From Microbacterium halophytorum (lineage in GTDB: Bacteria; Actinomycetota; Actinomycetes; Actinomycetales; Microbacteriaceae), in the NCBI RefSeq assembly GCF_002970975.1, contig NZ_PNFA01000008.1, positions 151,228-215,227 on the forward strand: a stretch of DNA of 64,000 nt. The letters run 5' to 3'. The translations under genes and the position numbers were made by a program. The notes beneath the pieces are model-generated. The model saw only the letters and a list, made by a program, of their open reading frames with translations, made no database searches and was not told the origin of the DNA. The stretch's first letter is position 1; the number at the start of each line of letters is the position of its first letter. Of this stretch, positions 56,365 to 64,000 are shown piece by piece.

Positions 56365-57611
56365 GATGCGTGCCTTTCCTGTGTCGTCCCGGTCAGCTCT
56401 GCGAGCACGTCCGAGATGTCCTCCGGCCGGCCGAAGCCGCCCGCTTTCGTGATGATGAGTGCGCCGTCGAGGAAACCGCCGACGACGCGCCCGAGGGGCA
56501 TGCCCTCGCGGATCTCGCGCTGGATCTGGACCCGCTGCGCGCCGATGCGCCGCAGCACCGCCCTCGCCCCCTCGCCGCCCATGAGCAGGAGCAGGTCGGG
56601 GACGGACCTCGCGGCGATCAGGTCGGCCGCGAGCGCCAGCCGCGCCGAGACGGCGACGGCGGCGCCGTCATCCGACGTCCGTGTGGTGGGCGTGCGCAGG
56701 ATCGTGATCCCGTCGACTTCCGCGATCGGGAGGGCGGCGACCCATGCCTCGACGTCGGAATCCGTGCGCAGATCGGGCAGCGAGGGCTCGTACGCCTGCA
56801 GCACCTCGCGCTCGGCAATGAGGCGATCGAGCTGTTCATGGGTGCGTTCGTGGAGCGAACTGGCGATCACCAGCGGACGCGCCACATCGGGGTTCCGCTG
56901 ACCACCCGCGCCCCGCGCCGCCTCGCCCGCGAAGGCCTGAGCGATCCCCGCCGCGCCGACGAGCACCGCGTCCGGCCCGAGACGACGGGCCGCGGCGGCG
57001 ATCGACTCGAGCGCGGCTTCGTCGGCCGCATCGACGACGACCGCGTCGTGGCCGCTCAGCCGCGCTTGGGTGATCCGCCCCGCGAGCTCCTCCTCAGGAC
57101 CGGCGCCCAGCACGGCCGCATTCGGAAGGAGTCCGCGCAGGTCGGCGTCCGTCACGGGCGTGACCGGATCGTCCGCCATCCAGGTCCGGTCGACCCTCAC
57201 CCCGTCTACGTGCACGATGCCGCCGCTGACCGTGCGTCCCATCGCCGGATAGGCGGGGCAGACGACGGCGATCGCGTTGGGCCGGTGCGCCCGCCACACG
57301 GCGAGGGCGCCGTCGATCTGCGCCGCGACGCTCCCGCGGATCGTCGAATCGATCTTGACGAGGATGCGCTCGACCCCGGCCTGCACGAACCCGCGCACGG
57401 CGTTCGCCGTCGCCGCCGACGCGACGTCGGCGCTCTGGGTGCGCGCGTCCGTCGTGACGGTGAACGCGCTGCCGGTGCGGACGGCGAGGTCCTGCACCCG
57501 GCCCAGCACGAGGTCCGCGTTCCAGCCGCTGCGCGCGAACTTCACGGCCGAGTCGAGTGCGCCCGTCAGGTCGTCGGCGACGATCCCCAGCGCGGCCTCA
57601 GAGCTCGACAT
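56361..57611 (-). CDS. Four-carbon acid sugar kinase (DUF1537 family)
   Basis: 416 residues. N-terminal substrate-binding domain with GIVADDLTGALDSAVKFARSGW (DDxTG motif) and KIDSTIRGSVAAQIDGAL; C-terminal nucleotide-binding domain with LLMGGEGARAVLRRIG and ITKAGGFGRPEDI. Characterised relatives phosphorylate D-threonate, D-erythronate or 2-oxo-tetronates at O-4. It overlaps the permease gene by 14 nt and pdxA2 by 4 nt. Exact sugar acid unresolved. Confidence 0.9.
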   Translation of the reverse strand: MSSSEAALGIVADDLTGALDSAVKFARSGWNADLVLGRVQDLAVRTGSAFTVTTDARTQSADVASAATANAVRGFVQAGVERILVKIDSTIRGSVAAQIDGALAVWRAHRPNAIAVVCPAYPAMGRTVSGGIVHVDGVRVDRTWMADDPVTPVTDADLRGLLPNAAVLGAGPEEELAGRITQARLSGHDAVVVDAADEAALESIAAAARRLGPDAVLVGAAGIAQAFAGEAARGAGGQRNPDVARPLVIASSLHERTHEQLDRLIAEREVLQAYEPSLPDLRTDSDVEAWVAALPIAEVDGITILRTPTTRTSDDGAAVAVSARLALAADLIAARSVPDLLLLMGGEGARAVLRRIGAQRVQIQREIREGMPLGRVVGGFLDGALIITKAGGFGRPEDISDVLAELTGTTQERHAS

Positions 57612-58614
57612 CGTCGCTCACGGCCGACCGATCCACGTCCTCGGGCATCCCGCCCTGCTTCTTGAGCACCCACGCGGCGAGCAGGGGCGCGAGCACGGCG
57701 GAGACCAGGACCGACGACGCGACCTGCGCCGTCGCGACCTCGACATACGGTTCGAAGGCCGGATCGGCGGCGGCGATGATCGCGGGAGTCGCGATCGCGT
57801 TGCCCGCCGTGGTCGCCGCCGCGATCCCCACACCCGACTGCTTGCCGCGGCGGAGGATCCAGCGGTACCCGAAGTACGCGAACGTCCCCGTGACGACCGT
57901 GGCGATCGCGCCGACGACGAGACCCGTCGCACCGCCCGTGACGACGTTGCCGAGGTCGATGCCGGTTCCCAGCGCGAAGGCGAAGAAGGGGATGACGATG
58001 TTCGGCACGGGGCGCATGATCTCGGTCCATCGCTGATCGAGGTTGCCGACGATGATTCCGAGGATGAGGGGGATCACCGCCGCGAGGAGCAGCGTGAACG
58101 GGATGTCGGCGAGCCCGGCGACCCCGAGGAACAGCATCGAGAAGAAGGGACCGTCGTTGACCGCCGAGGCGATGTACGCACCGCGGTCGCGCTCATCGCC
58201 GTAGCGGCCGGTGAACGCGAGCCACAGGCCGCCGTTGCTGTTGTCCATCATCACGATGAGGGCCAGGATCGACACACCGAGGATGCCGTCCAGGCCGACG
58301 AGCGTTCCCAGCAGCACAACCAGCGTCGCCGGGATGATCGACTTCGTCAGCAGGAGCGTTCCCGCCGTCGCCAGCACCGCTCCCGAGGAGCGCAGCGTGA
58401 TCTGCATCCCCGTCGCGAAGATCAGCAGCGCGATCAGCGGGAGCGCGCTGTCGCGGAACAGCGCCGTGGTGAAGTTCCCCATCTCGAGGAAGCCGGGGAA
58501 GAACGTCCCGACGATCGATCCGAGCACGAGCGGGATCAGCATGATCCCGCCGGGAATCCGATTCATCCCGTCGAACAACGGCACGGAGAACTTCCTCTTC
58601 GATTCGACACCCAT
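57598..58614 (-). CDS. kdgT: 2-keto-3-deoxygluconate permease family transporter
   Basis: 338 residues from ATG 58614, with GAGGAAGG 6 nt upstream; an in-frame ATG at 58638 lacks a ribosome site. About ten membrane helices. The family pattern is clear: IPGGIMLIPLVLGSIVGTFFPGFLEMG, MDNSNGGLWLAFTGRYGD, IPFFAFALGTGIDLGNVV and TTAGNAIATPAIIAAADP. Probably imports a four-carbon acid sugar for the next two enzymes rather than ketodeoxygluconate; the gene name marks the family only. Confidence 0.88.
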   Translation of the reverse strand: MGVESKRKFSVPLFDGMNRIPGGIMLIPLVLGSIVGTFFPGFLEMGNFTTALFRDSALPLIALLIFATGMQITLRSSGAVLATAGTLLLTKSIIPATLVVLLGTLVGLDGILGVSILALIVMMDNSNGGLWLAFTGRYGDERDRGAYIASAVNDGPFFSMLFLGVAGLADIPFTLLLAAVIPLILGIIVGNLDQRWTEIMRPVPNIVIPFFAFALGTGIDLGNVVTGGATGLVVGAIATVVTGTFAYFGYRWILRRGKQSGVGIAAATTAGNAIATPAIIAAADPAFEPYVEVATAQVASSVLVSAVLAPLLAAWVLKKQGGMPEDVDRSAVSDDVEL

Positions 58615-58662
58615 GGCGAACCTTCCTCTTCGACGCATGCCCCGCGGCTCGCGGGGTTTATG

Positions 58663-58681
58663 TACGTACTTAGAGTACCTA
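58663..58681 (-). promoter_or_regulatory. Operator candidate of the acid-sugar cluster
   Basis: TACGTACT-TAG-AGTACCTA (58663-58681): 8-bp arms with one mismatch around 3 nt, about 50 nt upstream of the permease start. The same dimension as GntR/HutC operators. The neighbouring CCCCGC-GGCTC-GCGGGG hairpin (58641-58657) lies in the leader. The likely ligand-responsive binder is the UTRA regulator of the same operon. Confidence 0.55.
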
Positions 58682-58770
58682 CTTTTGCTCCCGAACGCAC
58701 GCGCGCGTCGGAAGCGGGTCCGCTCGAGAGCCGATGACGCCCCACCGCGGAGGCCGATGAGGCGCGGGGC

Positions 58771-59838
58771 TCAGGAGCCGATACCGCCCGAGAGGCCGAT
58801 CACGGCGAGCGAGGTCGTCGTGACGAGCGCCCACAGGATGCCGCCGAGGAGCAGCGGCCGCCACCCTGCCCTGCGGAACCCGGCGATGTCGGTCGAGAGC
58901 CCGATGCCGGCGAGCGCCATCGCGATGAGGAAGACGCTCGCCTGCACGAGAGCGTCGCGCGGCCCGTCCGGGATCCCGCCCGCGGAGTTCACGACCGCGA
59001 CGACGATGAATCCGATCAGGAACCACGGCACGAGCTTCGCGATGCCGCGCGCCGTCAGGCGCCGCCCGTCGGAGCTGCGCCTGGCCTCCATGATCGACAG
59101 CCCCACGCTGATCGGGATGATCATGAGCGTGCGCACGAGTTTCACGACGACCGCGAAGCCGAGCGCGGCCGTGCTGTAGACGCCGGCCGCCGCGACGACC
59201 GAACTGGTGTCGTTGACGGCCGTTCCGGCGAACAGGCCGAACGTGTGGGGGTCGAGGCTCAGCGCGTGGCCGATCATCGGGAACACCACGACGGCGACGA
59301 TGTTGAACAGGAAGATCGTCGAGACGGCGTAGGCGATCTCGGCGCCGGCCGCCCCGATCACGGGAGAGACGGCCGCGATGGCCGAAGCGCCGCAGACCCC
59401 CGTGCCGACGCCGATCAGCGTCGTGACCTTCCGCTCGGTGCCCAGCAGCCGGCCGAACAGCCATGCGCCGCCGAGGCACGCGACGAGGGTCGTGAGCATG
59501 ATCGGCAACGACTCCCAACCCACCCGGACGATGCTCCCGAGCGACAGCTGGACGCCCAGCAGCACGACGGCGAGCTGGAGCAGGAACGTGCCCGAGAAGC
59601 CGATGCCCGGTCGGAGCCGCTCGTCGATCGCGCCGCGCCCCCGCATCATCCGGGGCCGGACGAGCGAGAGCAGCACGCCGATCGCGATCGCGGGCAGGGC
59701 CGAGCCGGCGAGCGGGACGACGTGCCCGATCGCGGTCGCGACCCCGGCGATCGCCGCCGTGAGGGCGACGCCGGGGGCGACGCCGACCGCACGAGCGCCG
59801 AGGCGGCTCGGCAGCGTGGCGACGGGGGTGACCTGCAT
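58771..59838 (-). CDS. YeiH-family putative sulfate exporter
   Basis: 355 residues, about ten membrane helices. Family hallmarks: AIAIGVLLSLVRP, RPGIGFSGTFLLQLAVVLLGVQLSLGSI, LIGVGTGVCGASAIAAVSPVI and FAGTAVNDTSSVVAAAGVYS. YeiH proteins have been proposed to export sulfate or related ions; the activity is not well established. Divergent from a LysR gene, a common arrangement (YeiE/YeiH), so the regulator is probably its own. Confidence 0.88.
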   Translation of the reverse strand: MQVTPVATLPSRLGARAVGVAPGVALTAAIAGVATAIGHVVPLAGSALPAIAIGVLLSLVRPRMMRGRGAIDERLRPGIGFSGTFLLQLAVVLLGVQLSLGSIVRVGWESLPIMLTTLVACLGGAWLFGRLLGTERKVTTLIGVGTGVCGASAIAAVSPVIGAAGAEIAYAVSTIFLFNIVAVVVFPMIGHALSLDPHTFGLFAGTAVNDTSSVVAAAGVYSTAALGFAVVVKLVRTLMIIPISVGLSIMEARRSSDGRRLTARGIAKLVPWFLIGFIVVAVVNSAGGIPDGPRDALVQASVFLIAMALAGIGLSTDIAGFRRAGWRPLLLGGILWALVTTTSLAVIGLSGGIGS

Positions 59839-59914
59839 GCTTCCAGCGTCGGCCGAGCGCGGCCGGCGCGGTAGCCGGTTGCGATCGATAGGGATACAGG
59901 CGCAGACTGTGGGC

Positions 59915-60841
59915 ATGGCGATGCACGGGGTCCCGGATCTCGACGCGATGGAGCTGCTCGCCGCGGCCGTGCGCCTCGGGTCGATCTCGGCCGCCGCGCG
60001 CGAGTGCGGCGTTGCGCAGCAGTCGGCGTCGGCGCGCTTGCGCGGCATCGAGCGCACGGTCGGCATGGAGCTGCTCCGCCGCACACCGCGAGGGGTCTCC
60101 CCCACGCCCGAGGGCGAGATCGTCTCGTCGTGGGCCGAGCAGGTGCTGGCCGGCGCCGAGCGGTTCCGCGCCGGCGTCGAGACTCTGCGCGACGAGCGGC
60201 GGCGCGAGCTCTCGGTCGCGGCCAGCCAGACCGTCGCCGCGCACATGGTGCCGATGTGGCTCGTCGCGCTGCGCGAGCGACAGGTGCTCGCGGGGAGGGC
60301 GCCGACGAGCGTGCATCTGATGACCGCGAACAGCGCCGAGGTCGCCGAGCTGGTGCGCAGCGGCCCGGCCGACCTCGGGTTCATCGAGTCGTCGTCGCTG
60401 CCCGACGGGCTGGCGCACACGACCGTCGGCGTCGATCCCCTGGTTCTCGTCGTCGCCCCCGACCACGACTGGGCGACAAAGGACGAGGTCCATCCGGATG
60501 AGGCGGCGCTCACACCGCTCGTCGTCCGCGAGGCGGGCAGCGGCACGCGCCGGACGTGGGAGGACGCCGTCAGGGAGCGCCTCGGGCACGGCAGCGCGGA
60601 CCCGGCGGCCGTTCTCCCGACCTCAGCCGCCGTAAGGGCGGCCGTCGCCGGCGGCCTCGCGCCCGCGGTGCTCTCGCGCCTCGCCGTGGCCGACGACATC
60701 CGGCTCGGCAGGCTCGTCGAGGTGCCGCTCGCCGGCCCGCCGATCGCCCGCCCGATCACGGCGCTGTGGCGGGGAGGAGCACGCGACCTGGGCGCCACCA
60801 GCCGCGAGCTCGTCGAGGTCGCGGTCGCCGCGTCGGCGTGA
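59915..60841 (+). CDS. LysR-family transcriptional regulator
   Basis: 308 residues from ATG 59915 (GTG 59909 and ATG 59921 are alternatives). Helix-turn-helix at about 10-65 (ELLAAAVRLGSISAAARECGVAQQSASARLRGIERTVGMELLRR), then a substrate-binding-protein-like effector domain (SVAASQTVAAHMVPMWLVAL, AELVRSGPADLGFIE, VVREAGSGTRRTWE). Divergent from the YeiH exporter across 76 nt that contain GCGATCGATAGGGATAC, within which the shared operator is expected. Confidence 0.9.
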   Translation: MAMHGVPDLDAMELLAAAVRLGSISAAARECGVAQQSASARLRGIERTVGMELLRRTPRGVSPTPEGEIVSSWAEQVLAGAERFRAGVETLRDERRRELSVAASQTVAAHMVPMWLVALRERQVLAGRAPTSVHLMTANSAEVAELVRSGPADLGFIESSSLPDGLAHTTVGVDPLVLVVAPDHDWATKDEVHPDEAALTPLVVREAGSGTRRTWEDAVRERLGHGSADPAAVLPTSAAVRAAVAGGLAPAVLSRLAVADDIRLGRLVEVPLAGPPIARPITALWRGGARDLGATSRELVEVAVAASA

Positions 60842-60983
60842 ACGGGGGCGCCGCGCACCGGTGCTATCGTGACCCGCGAACGTCACTGCCGACGGCGCGC
60901 TCCACCTCTCGGCGGCCCCGCTCCGGCCGCGCAGGGCCGCCGCGGCTCACGGGCGCCGCCGCAACGAAGGGACCGCCGCCGAC

Positions 60984-63812
60984 ATGATCGAGACCGCGCT
61001 GGACATCGCCGCCGAGCTGCGCTCCTCGGGCCTCCGGGACGTCTCGATCACCGACGTCGACCGCGCGATGTACTCCTCGGATGCGTCGCTGTTCCGTGTC
61101 GTCCCCGAAGCCGTCGTGCGCGCCCGCAGCGCCGACGAGCTCCGGGCCGCGCACGAGGCGTCGCGCCGCCTCGGCGTTCCGCTGACGCTGCGCGGCGCCG
61201 GCACGTCGATCGCCGGGAACGCGATCGGCCCCGGCATCGTCGTCGACACGCGCGGGCTCGACCGTGTGATCGAGATCGATCCGGAATCGCGCACCGCCGT
61301 CGTCGAGCCGGGCGTCGTCCACGCTTCGCTGCAGCGGGCCGCCGCGCCCTTCGGCCTGCGCTTCGGGCCCGACCCTTCGTCGCACACCAGAGCCACGATC
61401 GGCGGAATGATCGGCAACAACGCCTGCGGCTCCCGTGCCCTCGGCTACGGCCGCACCGTCGACAACGTCGTCGACATCGACCCGATCTGGGGATCGGACG
61501 CGAACCCCGACGAGATCGTCCGGCAGCTGCACGCCGTCGGCGACGCGAGCCTGGCGACGATCCGGACGCAGTTCGGCCGCTTCGGCCGCCAGGTCTCCGG
61601 CTACTCCCTGGAGCACCTGCTGCCCGAGCGCCGAAACCTGTCGAAATTCCTCGTCGGCACGGAGGGCACGCTCGCAACGGTCGCGCGGGCGACGGTGAAC
61701 CTGGTGCCGACCCCGAAGGCGAAGATCCTCGTCGCGCTCGGCTACGCCGATATGGCGGGCGCCGCGGATGCCGTGCCCGGCATCCGGAGCGGCTTCGCAG
61801 GCGCCGAGGGCCCCGGGTTGCGGCTGACGGCGCTCGAGGGCATGGACAACCGGATCATCGACCTGGTGCGGCAGAAGGGCAAGCCCGTGCCCGAGCTGCC
61901 GCGCGGGTCCGGGTGGCTGTTCGCGGAGCTCGTCGGCGACGACGCGGCCGAGCTCGAGGCCGCGGCGCCCCGACTGATCGCCGCGTCCGACGCGCTCGGG
62001 GCCAGGGTCGTGACCTCCGTCGCCGAGCAGGAGACGCTCTGGCGCATCCGGGAGGACGGCGGCGGCCTGGCCGGGCGCAGCCTCGCGCGACCGGCGCACT
62101 CGGGCTGGGAGGACTCCGCGGTGCCGCCGGAGCACCTCGGCTCGTGGCTGCGCGACTTCGAGCGACTGCTCGTCGAACACGACCTGCAGGGCATCCCGTA
62201 CGGCCACTTCGGCGACGGCTGCATCCACGTGCGCATCGACTTCCCGTTCGAGCCGGGGCGGGCGGCCTCGGCGCGGCCCTTCCGCGATTTCATGCACCAC
62301 GCCGCGAAGGAGCTGAAGAGGTACGGCGGCACGATCTCCGGCGAGCACGGCGACGGCCGCGCCAGGAGCGAGCTGCTGCAGCACATGTACGAGCCGGATG
62401 CGCTCGCCCTGTTCTCGCAGGTCAAGCGGATCTGCGACCCGCGCGACCTGATGGGCCCCGGCGTGATCACGGCGCCCGCCGCTCACGCAGCCGCCGACAT
62501 CACGCAGGACCTGCGCCCCGTGCGCCCGCGCGCGAAGCCGCGCACGGCGCTGAAGCTGCTCCACGACGACGGCGACCTGGGCGCCGCGGTGCACCGCTGC
62601 ACCGGCGTCGGGAAGTGCGTCGCGCCGCACCCGACCGGCGTGATGTGCCCGTCGTACCAGGCGACCAAGGACGAGAAGGACTCGACCCGCGGTCGCGCCC
62701 GCGTACTGCAGGAGGCGCTCGACGGCGGCCTCCTGCGCGGCGGGCTCGCCGACGACGCGGTCACGGATGCGCTCGACCTCTGCCTCGCGTGCAAGGGGTG
62801 CTCGACCGATTGCCCGAGCGGCGTCGACATGGCGACCTACAAGTCGGAGGCGCTGCACCAGAAGCACGATGTGCGGGGCGAGCGCCGCCCGCGCTCGCAC
62901 CTCTCGCTCGGCCGCCTGCCGATGTGGGCCCGCCTCGCGGCGCCGTTCGCGGCGGTCGCGAACCTGACGATGAGGGTCCCGCCGCTCGCGGCCCTCGGCA
63001 AGTGGGTCGTCGGCATCGACGGGCGCCGCTCGGTGCCGACCTTCGCGACGAGGACGCTGCGCCGCGGCGACAGGCGCCGCGGCGCCGCGCGGAGCACGGC
63101 CGATGCGACGAGCCCGACACCCGACGTGTGGATCTGGGCCGATTCGTTCACGGATCACTTCTTCCCGAGCTCGGGGGTGGCCGCGCTCGAGTACCTGCGG
63201 GCACAGGGGCTTCACGCGCGGGTGATCCAGGACGACGCCTGCTGCGGCCTCACGTGGATCACGACGGGCCAGCTCGACCGCGCGAAGCCCATGGTCGAGC
63301 GGACGGTGGCGCGCCTGGCCGGCTACGTCGCGTCCGGCGTGCCGGTTGTCGGCCTCGAGCCCTCCTGCACCGCGACCCTCCGGTCCGACGTCGTCGAGCT
63401 CGCCGACTCCGAGGATGCCCGCCGCGTCGCCGACGGCGTGCTCACGTTCGCCGAGCTGGTGGCGAGGCTCGGGCTTCCCGTTCCCGACCTCACGGGCGTC
63501 GAGGTCGTCGCCCAGCCGCACTGCCACCAGAGCGCCGTACTCGGATGGGCGGCCGACGAGAAGCTGCTCCGCGAAGCAGGCGCGACCGTCACCAAGGTCG
63601 ACGGCTGCTGCGGCCTGGCGGGCAACTTCGGCGTCGAGAAGGGGCACTACGAGGTCAGCGTCGCCGTCGCGGAGACCAATCTGCTGCCCGGCCTCCGCGC
63701 GCATCCGGATGCCGTGGTGCTGGCCGACGGCATGAGCTGCCGCATCCAGGTCGACGACCTCGCCGGCCGTCCGACGATGCACCTGGCGGAGCTGCTCGCC
63801 TCGCGCCTGTAG
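60984..63812 (+). CDS. FAD-binding and iron-sulfur oxidoreductase (glycolate oxidase/D-lactate dehydrogenase type)
   Basis: 942 residues with GAAGGGA upstream. N-terminal FAD-linked oxidase (PCMH/VAO) domain: RGAGTSIAGNAIGPGIVVDT, IGGMIGNNACGSRALGYGRT, GTEGTLATVARATV, then the cap with GHFGDGCIHVRID and GTISGEHGDGRARSELL. The second half has [4Fe-4S] motifs CTGVGKC ... MCPSY and CLACKGCSTDCPSG and two CCG heterodisulfide-reductase-like repeats (DDACCGLTW, DGCCGLAGNFG). It is a GlcD-GlcF-like or Dld-II fusion that oxidises a 2-hydroxy acid and passes electrons to quinone at the membrane. Substrate not resolved. Confidence 0.9.
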   Translation: MIETALDIAAELRSSGLRDVSITDVDRAMYSSDASLFRVVPEAVVRARSADELRAAHEASRRLGVPLTLRGAGTSIAGNAIGPGIVVDTRGLDRVIEIDPESRTAVVEPGVVHASLQRAAAPFGLRFGPDPSSHTRATIGGMIGNNACGSRALGYGRTVDNVVDIDPIWGSDANPDEIVRQLHAVGDASLATIRTQFGRFGRQVSGYSLEHLLPERRNLSKFLVGTEGTLATVARATVNLVPTPKAKILVALGYADMAGAADAVPGIRSGFAGAEGPGLRLTALEGMDNRIIDLVRQKGKPVPELPRGSGWLFAELVGDDAAELEAAAPRLIAASDALGARVVTSVAEQETLWRIREDGGGLAGRSLARPAHSGWEDSAVPPEHLGSWLRDFERLLVEHDLQGIPYGHFGDGCIHVRIDFPFEPGRAASARPFRDFMHHAAKELKRYGGTISGEHGDGRARSELLQHMYEPDALALFSQVKRICDPRDLMGPGVITAPAAHAAADITQDLRPVRPRAKPRTALKLLHDDGDLGAAVHRCTGVGKCVAPHPTGVMCPSYQATKDEKDSTRGRARVLQEALDGGLLRGGLADDAVTDALDLCLACKGCSTDCPSGVDMATYKSEALHQKHDVRGERRPRSHLSLGRLPMWARLAAPFAAVANLTMRVPPLAALGKWVVGIDGRRSVPTFATRTLRRGDRRRGAARSTADATSPTPDVWIWADSFTDHFFPSSGVAALEYLRAQGLHARVIQDDACCGLTWITTGQLDRAKPMVERTVARLAGYVASGVPVVGLEPSCTATLRSDVVELADSEDARRVADGVLTFAELVARLGLPVPDLTGVEVVAQPHCHQSAVLGWAADEKLLREAGATVTKVDGCCGLAGNFGVEKGHYEVSVAVAETNLLPGLRAHPDAVVLADGMSCRIQVDDLAGRPTMHLAELLASRL

Positions 63813-63871
63813 CCGCGCCCGCTCCGGCCGCCCCACAGCTCGCCCGAGTCGCAGATTTTGCCCTATAACCT

Positions 63872-64000
63872 GGGGCCGTTTCAGATTCTTAGTGCAACGC
63901 TCCTGATGGGGATGGGGTTGTTGATGGGTGTCGTGTTTGATTGGTCGGTCCGGTTGGCGGCGTATCGTGCGTTGATCGCGGGGACGCCTTCGATCAGGGT
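63872..64000 (+). mobile_element. Probable left end of an insertion sequence (IS30-like), cut by the window end
   Basis: GGGGCCGTTTCAGATTCTTAG (63872-63892) followed by TGCAAC resembles the terminal inverted repeats I associate with actinobacterial IS30 elements. From about 63900 the sequence becomes clearly less GC-rich, with TTG and GTG-rich codons unlike the rest. The right end and any target duplication lie outside the window. Confidence 0.4.
63924..64000 (+). CDS. Partial ORF, possible transposase N-terminus
   Basis: Starts at ATG 63924 (GGGGATGGGG upstream; in-frame ATGs at 63906 and 63912) and runs off the window. The 25 visible residues, MGVVFDWSVRLAAYRALIAG then TPSIR, are compatible with the leading helix of an IS30-type transposase. 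Codon use differs from all other genes here. Too short for a firm call. Confidence 0.35.
   Translation, partial: MGVVFDWSVRLAAYRALIAGTPSIR

Overview
The window comes from a very GC-rich actinobacterium, most probably a Microbacteriaceae member close to Microbacterium. The taxonomic call is inference. It rests on the codon bias, an AccD/AccE acyl-CoA carboxylase pair, paired HspR-type HAIR operators before a Clp ATPase, a DUF5684 membrane protein, and many TANNNT -10 hexamers lying 6-7 nt before start codons (leaderless transcription). About 59 protein-coding features are supported, almost all complete. No rRNA, tRNA or CRISPR array was seen.

Layout: 1-2355 holds the end of a GH3 glycosidase, a small coiled-coil membrane protein and an MDR oxidoreductase. 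2419-6878 is a branched-chain amino acid block: a 2-isopropylmalate synthase without its C-terminal regulatory domain, preceded by a four-leucine leader peptide; a divergent GntR/FCD regulator; and a stand-alone acetolactate synthase large subunit. A decayed copy of the MDR gene's 3' part lies beyond it (6921-7016), so the block sits between two related sequences. 7051-19019 carries a VapBC pair, MetY, an NYN/LOTUS protein, xylulokinase, a ferredoxin-reductase-like flavoprotein, a DUF559 protein between two related inverted repeats, a nucleoside hydrolase, an orphan ABC ATPase, DUF5684 and a ClpC-type ATPase. 19255-23451 has an excalibur-domain protein, a PH-domain membrane protein, BirA, AccD and AccE.

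23858-33854 is a ten-gene assimilatory sulfate-reduction operon with mostly overlapping junctions: sulfite reductase, CysH, CysD, CysN, an SsuABC-like transporter, siroheme methyltransferase, ferredoxin reductase and a 7Fe ferredoxin. It covers sulfur uptake, activation, both reductions, the electron-donor chain and one step of siroheme synthesis. 33895-36837 is a LuxR-type two-component system with a third membrane protein. An RNA methyltransferase follows.

38231-51909 looks catabolic. One arm is a zinc alcohol dehydrogenase and a permease beside a GAF/PucR-type regulator. The other is an FAH-family hydrolase and an NAD-binding protein, divergent from a coupled six-gene operon (GntR, DUF3500, aromatic-acid MFS transporter, FAD aromatic monooxygenase, CaiB-type CoA-transferase, fused AccD/AccA-like carboxyltransferase). 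I know of no assigned pathway for that combination, and it is the best candidate here for an undescribed system.

51980-64000 holds IlvD, Maf, a four-carbon acid sugar cluster (KdgT permease, DUF1537 kinase, PdxA2, GntR), a YeiH exporter with a divergent LysR, and a large FAD/Fe-S dehydrogenase. The last ~130 bp look like the left end of an insertion sequence with different codon use. Everything is read by eye from sequence; family names are recognition, not search results.
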